Source of the DNA: Bacteroidota bacterium
GTDB lineage: Bacteria; Bacteroidota; Bacteroidia; Bacteroidales; UBA12481
Assembly: GCA_018669475.1 (NCBI GenBank)
Contig: JABHCC010000032.1
Coordinates: 70,058-134,057, forward strand
Reading direction: 5' to 3'
Length of the DNA: 64,000 nucleotides
The position numbers and the translations under genes were made by a program. This document shows, piece by piece, positions 29,863 to 38,907 of this stretch. How positions within the stretch are numbered: position 1 is the stretch's first letter; the number at the start of each line of letters is the position of its first letter. The notes beneath the pieces were generated by a model. The model was not told the DNA's origin, ran no database searches, and saw only the letters and a list, made by a program, of their open reading frames with translations.

Positions 29863-32310
29863 ATGAACATTTCATATAATTGGCTGAAAAATTACGTCGA
29901 TTTCAATCTTACACCTGAGGAGTTATCAGCAATTTTGACAGATACCGGATTAGAAGTTGAAGGATTAGAATCATACCAGTCGATAAAAGGAGGCCTTGAA
30001 GGCCTGATTATTGGCGAAGTAGTCGAATGTCAGCCGCACCCAAATGCAGACAAACTTAGCATTACAAAAGTTGATGTTGGGCAAAATGAGTTGCTGCCAA
30101 TAGTATGTGGAGCACCCAATGTTGCTGCCGGACAGAAAGTTATTGTCGCCCCGGTTGGCACTACCCTGTACATGGGAACTGACGCACTTAAGATAAAGAA
30201 AACTAAAATCCGGGGAGAGATATCCCAGGGAATGATTTGTGCAGAAGATGAGATTGGCATTGGAGACGATCATGAAGGAATTATTGAGATAGATACTGAT
30301 ATTCCTGCTGGTCAGGCCGCGAGCACTGTAATTCCGGTAGAAAATGATACGGTGATTGAAATTGGATTAACCCCTAACAGAATTGATGGCGCTTCCCATA
30401 TTGGAACCGCTCGTGATGTAGTGGCTTTCCTGAACCTGGATGAATCTAAAGTAAATCTGCAAATTCCTGATGTTAGTTCTTTCTCTGTTGATAATCACGA
30501 ACTGGAAATTCCTGTTGAGATTGAAGACCAGTCTGCTTGTATAAGATATAGTGGAGTCAGCCTTACCGGACTTACAGTTGAGGAATCTCCTGACTGGCTT
30601 AAAAACAGGCTCAAAGCCATCGGGTTGAAGCCAATTAACAATGTAGTTGACATTACTAATTTTGTTTTGCATGAAACAGGTCAACCGCTGCATGCTTTTG
30701 ATGCCAGCAAAATATCTGGCAAGAAGATTATTGTAAAAACCCTGCCGGATAAAACACAATTTACAAGCTTGGATGAGGAAAACAGGGAGTTGAGCAATCA
30801 GGATCTAATGATTTGCAGTGAAAATGAAGGTATGTGTATAGCCGGAGTATTTGGTGGAATTGATTCTGGTGTCACCGAAACCACTACAGAGATATTTATC
30901 GAGTCGGCCTGTTTCAATCCTGTACAGGTTCGTAAAACAGCTAAGAGGCATGGATTGAATACTGATTCATCATTCAGATTCGAGCGTGGAACTGATCCTA
31001 ATGGTACAATATATGCATTGAAACGAGCTGCCATTTTAATCAGAGATCTTGCAGGCGGCACAATCTCATCCAATATTGCTGATGTTTATCCGGAGGAGAT
31101 CAAACCTTATCCCGTAAAATTTAGTTGGGCCAATCTTGACAGGCTGGTTGGTGTTCAAATACCACATGATACCGTTTTACAGATTCTTGAACTGCTTGAC
31201 ATTTCAGTAGTTCACAGAACAAAAGACTGGCTGAATTTAGCAGTAGCCACTTATCGGGTTGATGTGAAACGTGAAGCAGATGTTATTGAAGAAATACTAC
31301 GGATATATGGATACAATAATGTCGGGCTGAGTGATCAGGTACATTCAACATTGTCATATGCTCCAAATCCTGATCCTGAGCTTCTTGAAAATAAAGTTGC
31401 TGAGCAACTGACTGCCTTGGGATTCAATGAAATGATGGCCAATTCCCTGACCAAATCATCATATTACAATGATAATGAGGGTGTGCCTGACAAAGACCTG
31501 ATCAAATTACTCAATCCCCTGAGTTCTGATTTGAATGCTATGCGTAAGAACCTGGCATACGGTGGACTGGAGACAATATCCCTTAACATTAAACACAGAA
31601 GAACTGATCTTCGATTTTATGAATTTGGGAATATTTATCAGGCCAATCCGGATGGCAACCGTTTTTCCCCTTCCGGATACTTACAAAACCGACGTCTGGC
31701 TATCTACCTGACTGGTAAGAAAAGTCCGGAGAATTGGTCAGCCAGTCAGGAACAAGCTGGCTTCTATACTATTAAAGGTTATGTAATGCAGGTCTTAGCA
31801 CGTCTGGGTATTCCTGAATCAGACCTGGAAATAAATTCAGGCTCAAATGGAATTCTTTCAGAAGGACTTCATGTCGCTTACAGAAACAAGACATTGGCCA
31901 GCTTCGGAAAAATAAATTCTGCGAGTCTTGAGACTTTTCACATAGAACAAGATGTTTATTATGCTGATTTTGACTGGGATCTATTGTTAAAATTTCAGTC
32001 TGGAATTATCGAATATAAAGAAGTTCCTAAATATCCGGAGGTCAGAAGAGACCTGGCCTTAGTCCTTGACAAATCTGTTGAATTTACATCAATCCGGAAT
32101 CTTGCCTTTCATGTTGAAAGAAAATTACTGAAATCAGTGAATCTGTTTGATGTATTTGAGAGTGAGAAACTCGGTCAGGGATTGAAATCTTATGCTGTAA
32201 GTTTTATTTTGCAGGATGAGAGAAAAACTCTTACCGATAAGCAGATTGATAAAATCATGAAAAGCCTGCTAATAGCATTCGAGCAAAAACTTGGAGCCAA
32301 GCTTCGTTAG
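29863..32310 (+). CDS. pheT: Phenylalanyl-tRNA synthetase beta subunit
   Basis: PheT is the tRNA-binding and editing subunit of the heterotetrameric enzyme that charges tRNA-Phe. From MNISYNWLKNYVDF the protein has 815 residues, the normal length. It shows the tRNA-binding EMAP-like domain (about 40-150, with CQPHPNADKLSITKV), B3/B4 editing (INNVVDITNFV, QPLHAFDASK), B5, the catalytic-like domain (RFYEFGNIY) and the C-terminal anticodon-binding FDX-ACB domain. The frame is open for 17 more codons upstream, but these lie within the repeated element and are not conserved protein sequence. pheS is not in the window. The 3' end overlaps the convergent HAD gene by four bases. Confidence 0.97.
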   Translation: MNISYNWLKNYVDFNLTPEELSAILTDTGLEVEGLESYQSIKGGLEGLIIGEVVECQPHPNADKLSITKVDVGQNELLPIVCGAPNVAAGQKVIVAPVGTTLYMGTDALKIKKTKIRGEISQGMICAEDEIGIGDDHEGIIEIDTDIPAGQAASTVIPVENDTVIEIGLTPNRIDGASHIGTARDVVAFLNLDESKVNLQIPDVSSFSVDNHELEIPVEIEDQSACIRYSGVSLTGLTVEESPDWLKNRLKAIGLKPINNVVDITNFVLHETGQPLHAFDASKISGKKIIVKTLPDKTQFTSLDEENRELSNQDLMICSENEGMCIAGVFGGIDSGVTETTTEIFIESACFNPVQVRKTAKRHGLNTDSSFRFERGTDPNGTIYALKRAAILIRDLAGGTISSNIADVYPEEIKPYPVKFSWANLDRLVGVQIPHDTVLQILELLDISVVHRTKDWLNLAVATYRVDVKREADVIEEILRIYGYNNVGLSDQVHSTLSYAPNPDPELLENKVAEQLTALGFNEMMANSLTKSSYYNDNEGVPDKDLIKLLNPLSSDLNAMRKNLAYGGLETISLNIKHRRTDLRFYEFGNIYQANPDGNRFSPSGYLQNRRLAIYLTGKKSPENWSASQEQAGFYTIKGYVMQVLARLGIPESDLEINSGSNGILSEGLHVAYRNKTLASFGKINSASLETFHIEQDVYYADFDWDLLLKFQSGIIEYKEVPKYPEVRRDLALVLDKSVEFTSIRNLAFHVERKLLKSVNLFDVFESEKLGQGLKSYAVSFILQDERKTLTDKQIDKIMKSLLIAFEQKLGAKLR

Positions 32311-33131
32311 GGGAATATTATACCTTCGGATGTAATAGCGTCTGTAAAACCATTATTGTTGTTGGATGTGACAATCTTGTACATGTCCTTTAAGCTTTGA
32401 GGAGCATTTTCCACAATAAATGATTTAGCTGTAAAATCAAGTAGGTCGAGATCGTTGTAATCATTCCCAATACCCAATGTTTCATCCTGATTGATCTCAA
32501 GTTTATCACACAAAAACCGGCATCCTGTACCTTTTGAAACTTCAGGGTGGAAAACCTCCATCCAAATAGACTGATGATCAATGGGCGATGTAGCCCGTAC
32601 AACTTTAACCCCCAGGCATAATCTGCTTAAGCGATCAAATTCTTTTACATCATCCGGGAGGATAATCAAAAACTGAGACGCTTCTCCAAAATTTGGAGGA
32701 GAAAAGCATATTTTCTTTTCATAACCTCTGTAATATTCCATTCGTCGCATAAAATCAGGATGAGGATTTCCATTCTGAAAAAAGACATAATGGTGATTAT
32801 CAGGAACAGGAGCTAATACCTTGAAACTAATTTCTTCGCTGTAAAAAATACGAGCCAGCTCTTCCACTTTTCCGGCAGATAAACTACGGTCTATTAGAAT
32901 TTCGCCGGTTTTCCAATCCATTACCCCGGCTCCGGAACTGAATACGAGGTAATCAATGGGAAAATCCCGGGGAATAACCTTTGAAAAAGAGAAGGGTGAC
33001 CTGCCAGTTGCAATTACACGGATGATATTCCGCTCTCCAAGATCGAGTAAACTTTGGTAATCTTTATCACCAATCTTTTGCTCACTTGTGAGTAAAGTAC
33101 CATCAAGATCAGATATGATCATTTTAATCAT
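32307..33131 (-). CDS. Cof-type HAD-superfamily phosphatase
   Basis: The 274-residue protein has HAD motif I DLDGTLLTSEQ, motif II ATGRSPFS, the Cof-type cap domain, and motifs III/IV in GIGNDYNDLDLLDF. It is a cytoplasmic Cof/YbjI-like (type IIB) phosphatase, usually acting on sugar phosphates or nucleotides such as FMN; the substrate is unknown. A TACTTTTG -7 box on the minus strand (plus 33135-33142) covers the first possible ATG at 33137, so I use the ATG at 33131; 33122 (MIISDLDG) is also possible. Confidence 0.9.
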   Translation of the reverse strand: MIKMIISDLDGTLLTSEQKIGDKDYQSLLDLGERNIIRVIATGRSPFSFSKVIPRDFPIDYLVFSSGAGVMDWKTGEILIDRSLSAGKVEELARIFYSEEISFKVLAPVPDNHHYVFFQNGNPHPDFMRRMEYYRGYEKKICFSPPNFGEASQFLIILPDDVKEFDRLSRLCLGVKVVRATSPIDHQSIWMEVFHPEVSKGTGCRFLCDKLEINQDETLGIGNDYNDLDLLDFTAKSFIVENAPQSLKDMYKIVTSNNNNGFTDAITSEGIIFP

Positions 33132-33220
33132 GCACAAAAGTATAAAAGCAATTCTTAGATAAAAACTTTAGGTTTTGAGCTGAAGGAATGCTAAACTTGC
33201 GGGCATTCAATTAAGATCCT

Positions 33221-34090
33221 ATGTCTCGTATTACGAAAAAGATCGGAGCATATTTTTCCCTTGTCACATTTGCCCACACTATCTTTGCGATGCCATTTGC
33301 CCTGATAGGTTTTTTCCTGGCAACAAACTACCACGACTATACTTTTCATTGGATTATTTTTCTTCAGGTCATACTTTGTATGGTGCTGGCCCGGAACGCA
33401 GCTATGGGATTTAACAGATATATAGATCGAAGAATTGATGCTGCAAATTACAGAACCACTCAAAGAGAGATTCCTGCCGGAGTTATTTCGCCCAGATCTG
33501 CTTTAATTTTTACGATTGCCAATGCAATAGCTTTTGTTCTTACTACTTTAACAATAAACAAGCTTGTTTTCTTTCTGTCACCGGTGGCCCTTCTGGTTAT
33601 TCTGGGTTACAGCTACACAAAACGATTCACTGCTTTGTGTCATCTGATATTAGGACTAGGCTTGTCCCAGGCTCCGATTGGTGCCTACATGGCTGTGAGT
33701 GGAGAATCACATTGGCTACCGATGATATTTTCAGCAGTAGTATTAACCTGGGTTGCCGGGTTTGACATTATTTATGCATTGCAGGACAGAGACTTTGACT
33801 TGAGTAATAAGCTCCGTTCTATTCCTGTTTGGGCCGGAAAAAGAATGGCACTCTCCTTATCAACAGTTTTACATTTCATAACAGCCTTCATGGTAATTTA
33901 TGCAGGGATCAGGGCCGGGTTTGGTTGGATTTATTACATGGGAAGCGTTATGTTTATCGGCCTTTTAATATATCAGCACAGTATTGTAAAACCCGATGAC
34001 CTGAGCAGGGTTAACCGTGCTTTCGGGACAAGTAATGGCATTGCCTCAATAATATTTGCTTCTTTTGTTCTTTTGGAATTGTTTCTATAG
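33221..34090 (+). CDS. UbiA-family polyprenyltransferase, MqnP-like
   Basis: The 289-residue protein has about eight membrane segments and the two Asp-rich motifs of UbiA prenyltransferases: NRYIDRRIDAAN near residue 67 and YALQDRDFD near residue 188. ARNAAMGFNRYIDRRID and the family length fit the UbiA-like enzyme of the futalosine menaquinone pathway (MqnP), which prenylates the naphthoate precursor in the inner membrane. No other mqn gene is in view, so the pathway assignment is inferred; a 4-hydroxybenzoate-type enzyme cannot be excluded. Its end overlaps the convergent DUF3078 gene by six bases. Confidence 0.85.
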   Translation: MSRITKKIGAYFSLVTFAHTIFAMPFALIGFFLATNYHDYTFHWIIFLQVILCMVLARNAAMGFNRYIDRRIDAANYRTTQREIPAGVISPRSALIFTIANAIAFVLTTLTINKLVFFLSPVALLVILGYSYTKRFTALCHLILGLGLSQAPIGAYMAVSGESHWLPMIFSAVVLTWVAGFDIIYALQDRDFDLSNKLRSIPVWAGKRMALSLSTVLHFITAFMVIYAGIRAGFGWIYYMGSVMFIGLLIYQHSIVKPDDLSRVNRAFGTSNGIASIIFASFVLLELFL

Positions 34091-35674
34091 ATGATAAGTG
34101 AAAGTAATTCCAAACTGCTCCTGAATCTGGGCGCGCTTCCCCTCTCCTACCTTTGTTCTTACACCATCAATCCATTCGTAAAATGGTATAATAATGTCGT
34201 CATCGTACTTGAGTTGCAGAAATAATGTTGTACTAACGTATTTATTTACTTTTAGAGAAAACTGATTCCTCCAGTCCACATCAATATTTTGGGGATTATG
34301 CACATAATTTGAGAATAATCTAAGGCTGGAATTCATATTGATGTTCTTCCACAAAAGCTTCTTAAAAGACACATAGAGAGTAGCTCCTGGCTCAGGCTTT
34401 ATCCGCTGTCCTTCTTTCAAACCATAACGCTTCTGATCAACTGTAATGGTATCTAATACAAAAGTAAATTTCCCGGAAATGGGTGAAAGATTGACCGACA
34501 AAGCCTTAGAAGGCTTGTACACCATACCACCACCCAGGATCAAGGTTGCGGGAGACATGATATCAGATACCGGCACTGAATCTCTTGGTGATTTATATCC
34601 AGCAAACAACTGAGTATCAAACTGCCCGGTCACGGAGTAACTCATATTATTATAAGCAACATGGGAAAAATTACTGGTCACCCTCAAGGCATCAACGTTT
34701 TTAAACAATTTCTGACCTTCAGATTTGATCAATCCAAAACGATACCAATAATTACTATTCCAGGCAACTTTCCCTTTTTTGTAATTAGCTGAGCCTTTGT
34801 TGTCGACTAAGAAAGTAAAACGGTTGTCTCCCCCCTTAAGCCAGTTAGAGAAAGCCCACTGATTCAACTGAAAAAGTATAGTTCCCTTGGTAGTCCAATA
34901 TTTCGGAGGAGCCTTTGGTAAACTCTTCCTGGGGAGTTTTAATCCTGAGATATCTTTGTAAGGCACACTGATTGAGTCGGGCAAACCTGAGCGACTCAAT
35001 ACGTGGGTAAGAAAAACATCATCATCGATCCACATATGTATATCGTGTTTCCCATCACCTCTTACATAAACTTTTGCGGAATCAGCCTGTTCATTGGTAA
35101 GGAAAATCGCATTCTGAACTTCGTTGTCGCCTTTCAGGATGACTGTGATGGATTCTTCCAGACCATAATGAATATTGAAAAAGGTTGAGTCGTTAGCGAG
35201 ATGACGGATCAGATTTTCCCACTTAGCCTTGAATAAAACGGGATTCGAGGTTTTTGAGGTTTCATGAAACGCTATGTCTAAGATCTGGTCAAGATTTGAC
35301 CTGACTGAATCTTCGGGAATCATAAACAAGGAATCGCGAATGTCCCAGCGACTTATCCGGTTATATTCTGCCAGCAGAGAGTCCTGATATCTTTGGTATG
35401 TTGTATCAAGTTTGAGAGCATATTTAAGATTTTGGAGTTCTTGCTGGATTGAGTCTTTCTCCCACCAAACGCTTTCGAGGAGGTTGCTCAATGACAGAGA
35501 ATCCAGGGTAGACTGCAATATGATAGAATCCTTACTGCGTATGATATTCAACAATGAATCCCTGGATATCTTAATAGTATCCTCTTGCCTCCAGTCATCA
35601 AGCCCATTAGTTGATTGGGCACTAAGCTCCAGCAGGGCACTGAATACCAAAATCGCAGTAAATATTCTTCGCAT
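34085..35674 (-). CDS. DUF3078-containing outer-membrane protein
   Basis: The 529-residue secreted protein has a signal peptide (MRRIFTAILVFSALLELSAQ), a helical segment of about 100 residues rich in Leu, Ser and Gln (possible coiled coil, about 35-110), and a C-terminal barrel region with the DUF3078 signature (LFQLNQWAFSNWLKGGDNRF, then GKVAWNSNYWYRFGLIKSEG). The terminal strand ends FGITFTYHL. DUF3078 proteins are found almost only in Bacteroidota; their role is not known to me. A good promoter lies upstream at 35703-35732. Confidence 0.85.
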   Translation of the reverse strand: MRRIFTAILVFSALLELSAQSTNGLDDWRQEDTIKISRDSLLNIIRSKDSIILQSTLDSLSLSNLLESVWWEKDSIQQELQNLKYALKLDTTYQRYQDSLLAEYNRISRWDIRDSLFMIPEDSVRSNLDQILDIAFHETSKTSNPVLFKAKWENLIRHLANDSTFFNIHYGLEESITVILKGDNEVQNAIFLTNEQADSAKVYVRGDGKHDIHMWIDDDVFLTHVLSRSGLPDSISVPYKDISGLKLPRKSLPKAPPKYWTTKGTILFQLNQWAFSNWLKGGDNRFTFLVDNKGSANYKKGKVAWNSNYWYRFGLIKSEGQKLFKNVDALRVTSNFSHVAYNNMSYSVTGQFDTQLFAGYKSPRDSVPVSDIMSPATLILGGGMVYKPSKALSVNLSPISGKFTFVLDTITVDQKRYGLKEGQRIKPEPGATLYVSFKKLLWKNINMNSSLRLFSNYVHNPQNIDVDWRNQFSLKVNKYVSTTLFLQLKYDDDIIIPFYEWIDGVRTKVGEGKRAQIQEQFGITFTYHL

Positions 35675-35702
35675 TGTTTAGTTTTTTCTCCAAAATCTAT
35701 TA

Positions 35703-35732
35703 CAAAGTTAGCAAATGAAAATGCTGTTCAAA
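35703..35732 (-). promoter_or_regulatory. Promoter of the DUF3078 gene
   Basis: On the minus strand, TTTG (plus 35729-35732), an 18-base spacer and TAACTTTG (plus 35703-35710) match the Bacteroidota consensus. Confidence 0.65.
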
Positions 35733-35860
35733 TAAGAACGATGATTATTGCAAAATATTCCTTTTTTTTTAAACTTTGCCACAGAATGAGAAGTCCAATT
35801 CTCCATATCAGTTTTTCAGTTGATGTGCTCCGTAACATCAAGAACCGGGATGCGTTTTAG

Positions 35861-35930
35861 TTGGTTGTTAGTCCTTGGTCGTTGGTCCATGGTCGTTAGT
35901 CCTTGGTCGTTAGTCCTTAGTCGTTAGATC
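35861..35930. repeat. Heptad array of ten words upstream of tryptophanase
   Basis: Ten seven-base words in exact phase, TTGGTTG, TTAGTCC, TTGGTCG, TTGGTCC, ATGGTCG and so on (mostly TTRGTCS). Read on the other strand these are GACCAA/GACTAA words, the same family as at 1389-1430 and 15781-15943 but inverted. The array ends 44 bases before the tnaA ATG. Confidence 0.85.
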
Positions 35931-35974
35931 TCTGTTTTCGCAGGGATGAAGTTTTCCTTTATCATTATATAAAT

Positions 35975-37351
35975 ATGCTACCATACGCAGAAACATATAG
36001 AATAAAGATGGTTGAATCCATCTATCCAAGTACTCGTGCAGAGCGGGAACAATGGATTAAAAAAGCTAATTACAATCTTTTTAACCTGAATAGTGATCAG
36101 GTATTTGTTGATTTATTAACTGATTCAGGTACAGGAGCGATGAGTGACCAGCAATGGTCGGCTATTATGTCGGGAGATGAGTCCTATGCCGGATCAAGAT
36201 CATATTCAGAATTAAAAGCCTCTATTGAGGATATTTTTGGCATGCCGTATTTCCTGCCTACTCATCAGGGGCGGGCAGCCGAAAACGTTCTTTTTTCAGT
36301 TCTGGTAAAAGAAAATGATATAGTTCCGGGTAATGCGCATTTCGATACGACAAAAGGTCATATTGAATTCAGAAAAGCTCATGCAGTTGATTGCACAATT
36401 GATGCAGCTTATGACACCAGTGTGGAACATCCATTTAAAGGTAATGTTGACTTGAAGAAGCTTGAGAAAGTTATTTCCTCAAATCCCGGGAATAAGGTTC
36501 CCTTCATAGTGCTTACAATCACTTGTAATACAGCCGGAGGACAACCAGTTTCAATTCAAAATATGAGAGAAGTGAAATCATTGGCTGATAAATACGGAAT
36601 ACCACTTATGATTGATTCAGCCAGATTTGCTGAAAACGCATATTTCATCAAAGAACGGGAAGAAGAGTTCAGAGACCACAGTATTCGTGAAATTATCGCC
36701 GAAATGTTTTCTTGTGCTGATATGATGACTATATCTGCAAAGAAAGATGGTATTGTTAATATTGGTGGATTCATTGCTTTAAAGGATGAAGAAATTTACA
36801 AGAAAGCAACTGTTTTCAATATCCTGTACGAAGGATTCATTACTTATGGAGGGATGGCAGGTCGTGACATGGCAGCCTTAGCCAGGGGATTATATGAAGC
36901 TTGTGATTATTCTTATTTAAAGGGCCGGGTAAGACAGGTTGGATTTCTGGGTAAATTGATGGATGAGGCCGGAATACCGGTTCAAAAACCCTTTGGTGGT
37001 CATGCTATCTTCTTAAATGCACTTAAGTTTTTACCCGAGGTTCCTCGTGAGGAATATCCAGCACAAACCCTTGCTGTTGAATTGTACAAAGAGGCTGGCA
37101 TAAGGGGGGTTGAGATTGGAACTATTATGGCAGACAGGGATCCTGATACTCGGGCTAACCGCTATCCTGATCTTGAATTAGTAAGACTGGCTATTCCCAG
37201 GAGAGTGTATACTGATAATCATATGCGCTATGTTGCTGCAGCTGCTATTAAGGTTTGGGAGAGAAGGAAAGAGATCACCAGGGGATATGAAATTACAAAT
37301 GAAGCACCCATTATGCGACATTTCACTGTGGATTTAAGGCCATTATCTTAA
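35975..37351 (+). CDS. tnaA: Tryptophanase (tryptophan indole-lyase)
   Basis: The PLP enzyme splits tryptophan into indole, pyruvate and ammonia. The 458-residue protein has the beta-eliminating lyase motifs LLTDSGTGAMSDQQW, PTHQGRAAEN and the PLP lysine (Lys257) in TISAKKDG. Three positions that separate tryptophanase from tyrosine phenol-lyase favour tryptophanase: Asp124 in HFDTTKGH (Thr in TPL), VEIG near 379-382 (MERG with a specific Arg in TPL), and His449 in MRHFTV (Phe in TPL). The overall length is nearer TPL. No TnaC-like leader peptide is seen; the upstream region holds a heptad array. The ATG at 35975 is the first plausible start. Confidence 0.88.
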   Translation: MLPYAETYRIKMVESIYPSTRAEREQWIKKANYNLFNLNSDQVFVDLLTDSGTGAMSDQQWSAIMSGDESYAGSRSYSELKASIEDIFGMPYFLPTHQGRAAENVLFSVLVKENDIVPGNAHFDTTKGHIEFRKAHAVDCTIDAAYDTSVEHPFKGNVDLKKLEKVISSNPGNKVPFIVLTITCNTAGGQPVSIQNMREVKSLADKYGIPLMIDSARFAENAYFIKEREEEFRDHSIREIIAEMFSCADMMTISAKKDGIVNIGGFIALKDEEIYKKATVFNILYEGFITYGGMAGRDMAALARGLYEACDYSYLKGRVRQVGFLGKLMDEAGIPVQKPFGGHAIFLNALKFLPEVPREEYPAQTLAVELYKEAGIRGVEIGTIMADRDPDTRANRYPDLELVRLAIPRRVYTDNHMRYVAAAAIKVWERRKEITRGYEITNEAPIMRHFTVDLRPLS

Positions 37352-37381
37352 CTTTGCTGAAAGCTGTAAAAATAACACACT

Positions 37382-38257
37382 ATGCTGAAATCAATGACCG
37401 GTTATGGAAAAGCCGGCTGTGAACTGTCGACCAAAATAATCTCCATTGAGATTAAAACACTGAATAGTAAACAAACCGACATCTATACCAAGCTACCTGG
37501 CATCTACCGTGAAGCGGAAACTGAGTTGCGAAATGTTCTGGCAAGAAAACTTGAACGAGGAAAGATTGAGGTTGCTATTTGGTACGAGATTACTGAAGTT
37601 GAAAGAAAGACTGTGATTAATCAGTCAGTTCTGCTTGATTACCTCGAACAATTAAATGGTTTGAATGAGCAAATAAAAGTACCAGACAATGATGTACTCA
37701 TTCCAATTGCCATGCGTCTGCCTGATATACTGACTATTCATAAACAAGAATTTGATCCTGAAGAATGGGCTCAGGTGATGAAGGCTATTTATGAAGCTAT
37801 TGATCATCTGAAACAATTCAGAGAACAGGAAGGAAGAAATCTGGAAGTTGATATTAAAAATCGAATTAATAATATCCGGGAGTTGATTCCTGAAATTGAA
37901 AAGTATGAGGCAGGCAGAATTGAACGAACCCGTGAGCGTCTTGACACAAACCTGGTTCAGCATATTGGACAGGATAAAATAGACAGCAACCGATTTGAAC
38001 AAGAAATTCTATACTTCATAGAGAAACTAGATATCACTGAAGAGAAAGTACGTCTGCATAGTCATTGTAACTATTTTCTGGAAACCATTAACGAAGAGGG
38101 TCCTGTCGGTAAAAAACTAGGATTCATTTCGCAGGAGATCGGACGTGAAATAAATACCATTGGATCAAAAGCTAATGATAAAGACATGCAGAAGTTAGTT
38201 ATCCAGATGAAGGATGAGCTTGAGAAAATTAAGGAGCAGACACTCAATGTGCTATAA
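37382..38257 (+). CDS. yicC: YicC-family endoribonuclease
   Basis: The 291-residue protein starts with the hallmark MLKSMTGYGKA and ends with the conserved HSHCNYFLETINEEGPVGKKLGFISQE-type region and KDELEKIKEQTLNVL (parts of the DUF1732 domain). YicC proteins are metal-dependent endoribonucleases that act on RNA in the cytoplasm; the native targets are poorly known. It lies 30 bases after tnaA and 76 bases before gmk, and the yicC-gmk pairing is widely conserved in bacteria, which supports the call. Confidence 0.92.
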   Translation: MLKSMTGYGKAGCELSTKIISIEIKTLNSKQTDIYTKLPGIYREAETELRNVLARKLERGKIEVAIWYEITEVERKTVINQSVLLDYLEQLNGLNEQIKVPDNDVLIPIAMRLPDILTIHKQEFDPEEWAQVMKAIYEAIDHLKQFREQEGRNLEVDIKNRINNIRELIPEIEKYEAGRIERTRERLDTNLVQHIGQDKIDSNRFEQEILYFIEKLDITEEKVRLHSHCNYFLETINEEGPVGKKLGFISQEIGREINTIGSKANDKDMQKLVIQMKDELEKIKEQTLNVL

Positions 38258-38333
38258 TAAGGTTTAAGGGTTAAGTGGGAGTTTTTCGGTGAAATAATTT
38301 GTTTTATCAAGAGGGGTAAACAGGATTACAATA

Positions 38334-38906
38334 ATGAAACATACTGGGAAATTGATTGTTCTTTCAGCTCCTTCCGGATCGGGTAAAACTACCATAGCAA
38401 AAGAATTGCTGTCTGCCGGGCTGGGGCTTGAGTTTTCAATTTCGGCCTGTAGTCGTGAAAAACGCACAAGTGAAACAGATGGCAAAGATTACTTCTTTCT
38501 AAGTCCTGAAGAGTTTCAGTCCCGAATTGAAAGTGGAGATTTTCTGGAGTGGGAAGAGGTTTACCCAAAGCATTTCTATGGAACATTAAAATCTGAAGTT
38601 CAAAGGATCTGGGATGAGGGTAAACATGTTTTGTTTGACATAGATGTAAAGGGAGGGAGAAGCATTAAGCAATTATATCAAACTCAAACATTGGCTGTAT
38701 TTATTCAAGCGCCTAGTATTGAAGTGATTACTGAGCGGCTAAACAATAGATCCACTGACTCACCTGAAATAATAGCAATGCGTATTAACAAGGCAGAGGA
38801 GGAGTTAGGATATGCTAAGTATTTCGACCGCATCATTATAAATGATCAGCTTGATACAGCCGTCAGAGAAACAATAGATTATGTCAGACAATTTATCACC
38901 AATTAA
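38334..38906 (+). CDS. gmk: Guanylate kinase
   Basis: Gmk phosphorylates GMP to GDP with ATP. The 190-residue protein has the P-loop SAPSGSGKTTIAK near residues 10-20, GMP-binding residues in SREKRTSETDGKDYFF and GDFLEWEEVY, and the LID region near LNNRSTDSPE. The length is normal. It is followed directly by nadD: the nadD ATG begins one base after the gmk stop. Confidence 0.96.
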   Translation: MKHTGKLIVLSAPSGSGKTTIAKELLSAGLGLEFSISACSREKRTSETDGKDYFFLSPEEFQSRIESGDFLEWEEVYPKHFYGTLKSEVQRIWDEGKHVLFDIDVKGGRSIKQLYQTQTLAVFIQAPSIEVITERLNNRSTDSPEIIAMRINKAEEELGYAKYFDRIIINDQLDTAVRETIDYVRQFITN

Positions 38907-38907
38907 T

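Noticed and set aside
35975-37351. Tyrosine phenol-lyase
   Set aside because: The specificity residues (Asp124, Ile381 in place of the TPL Arg, His449) match tryptophanase.
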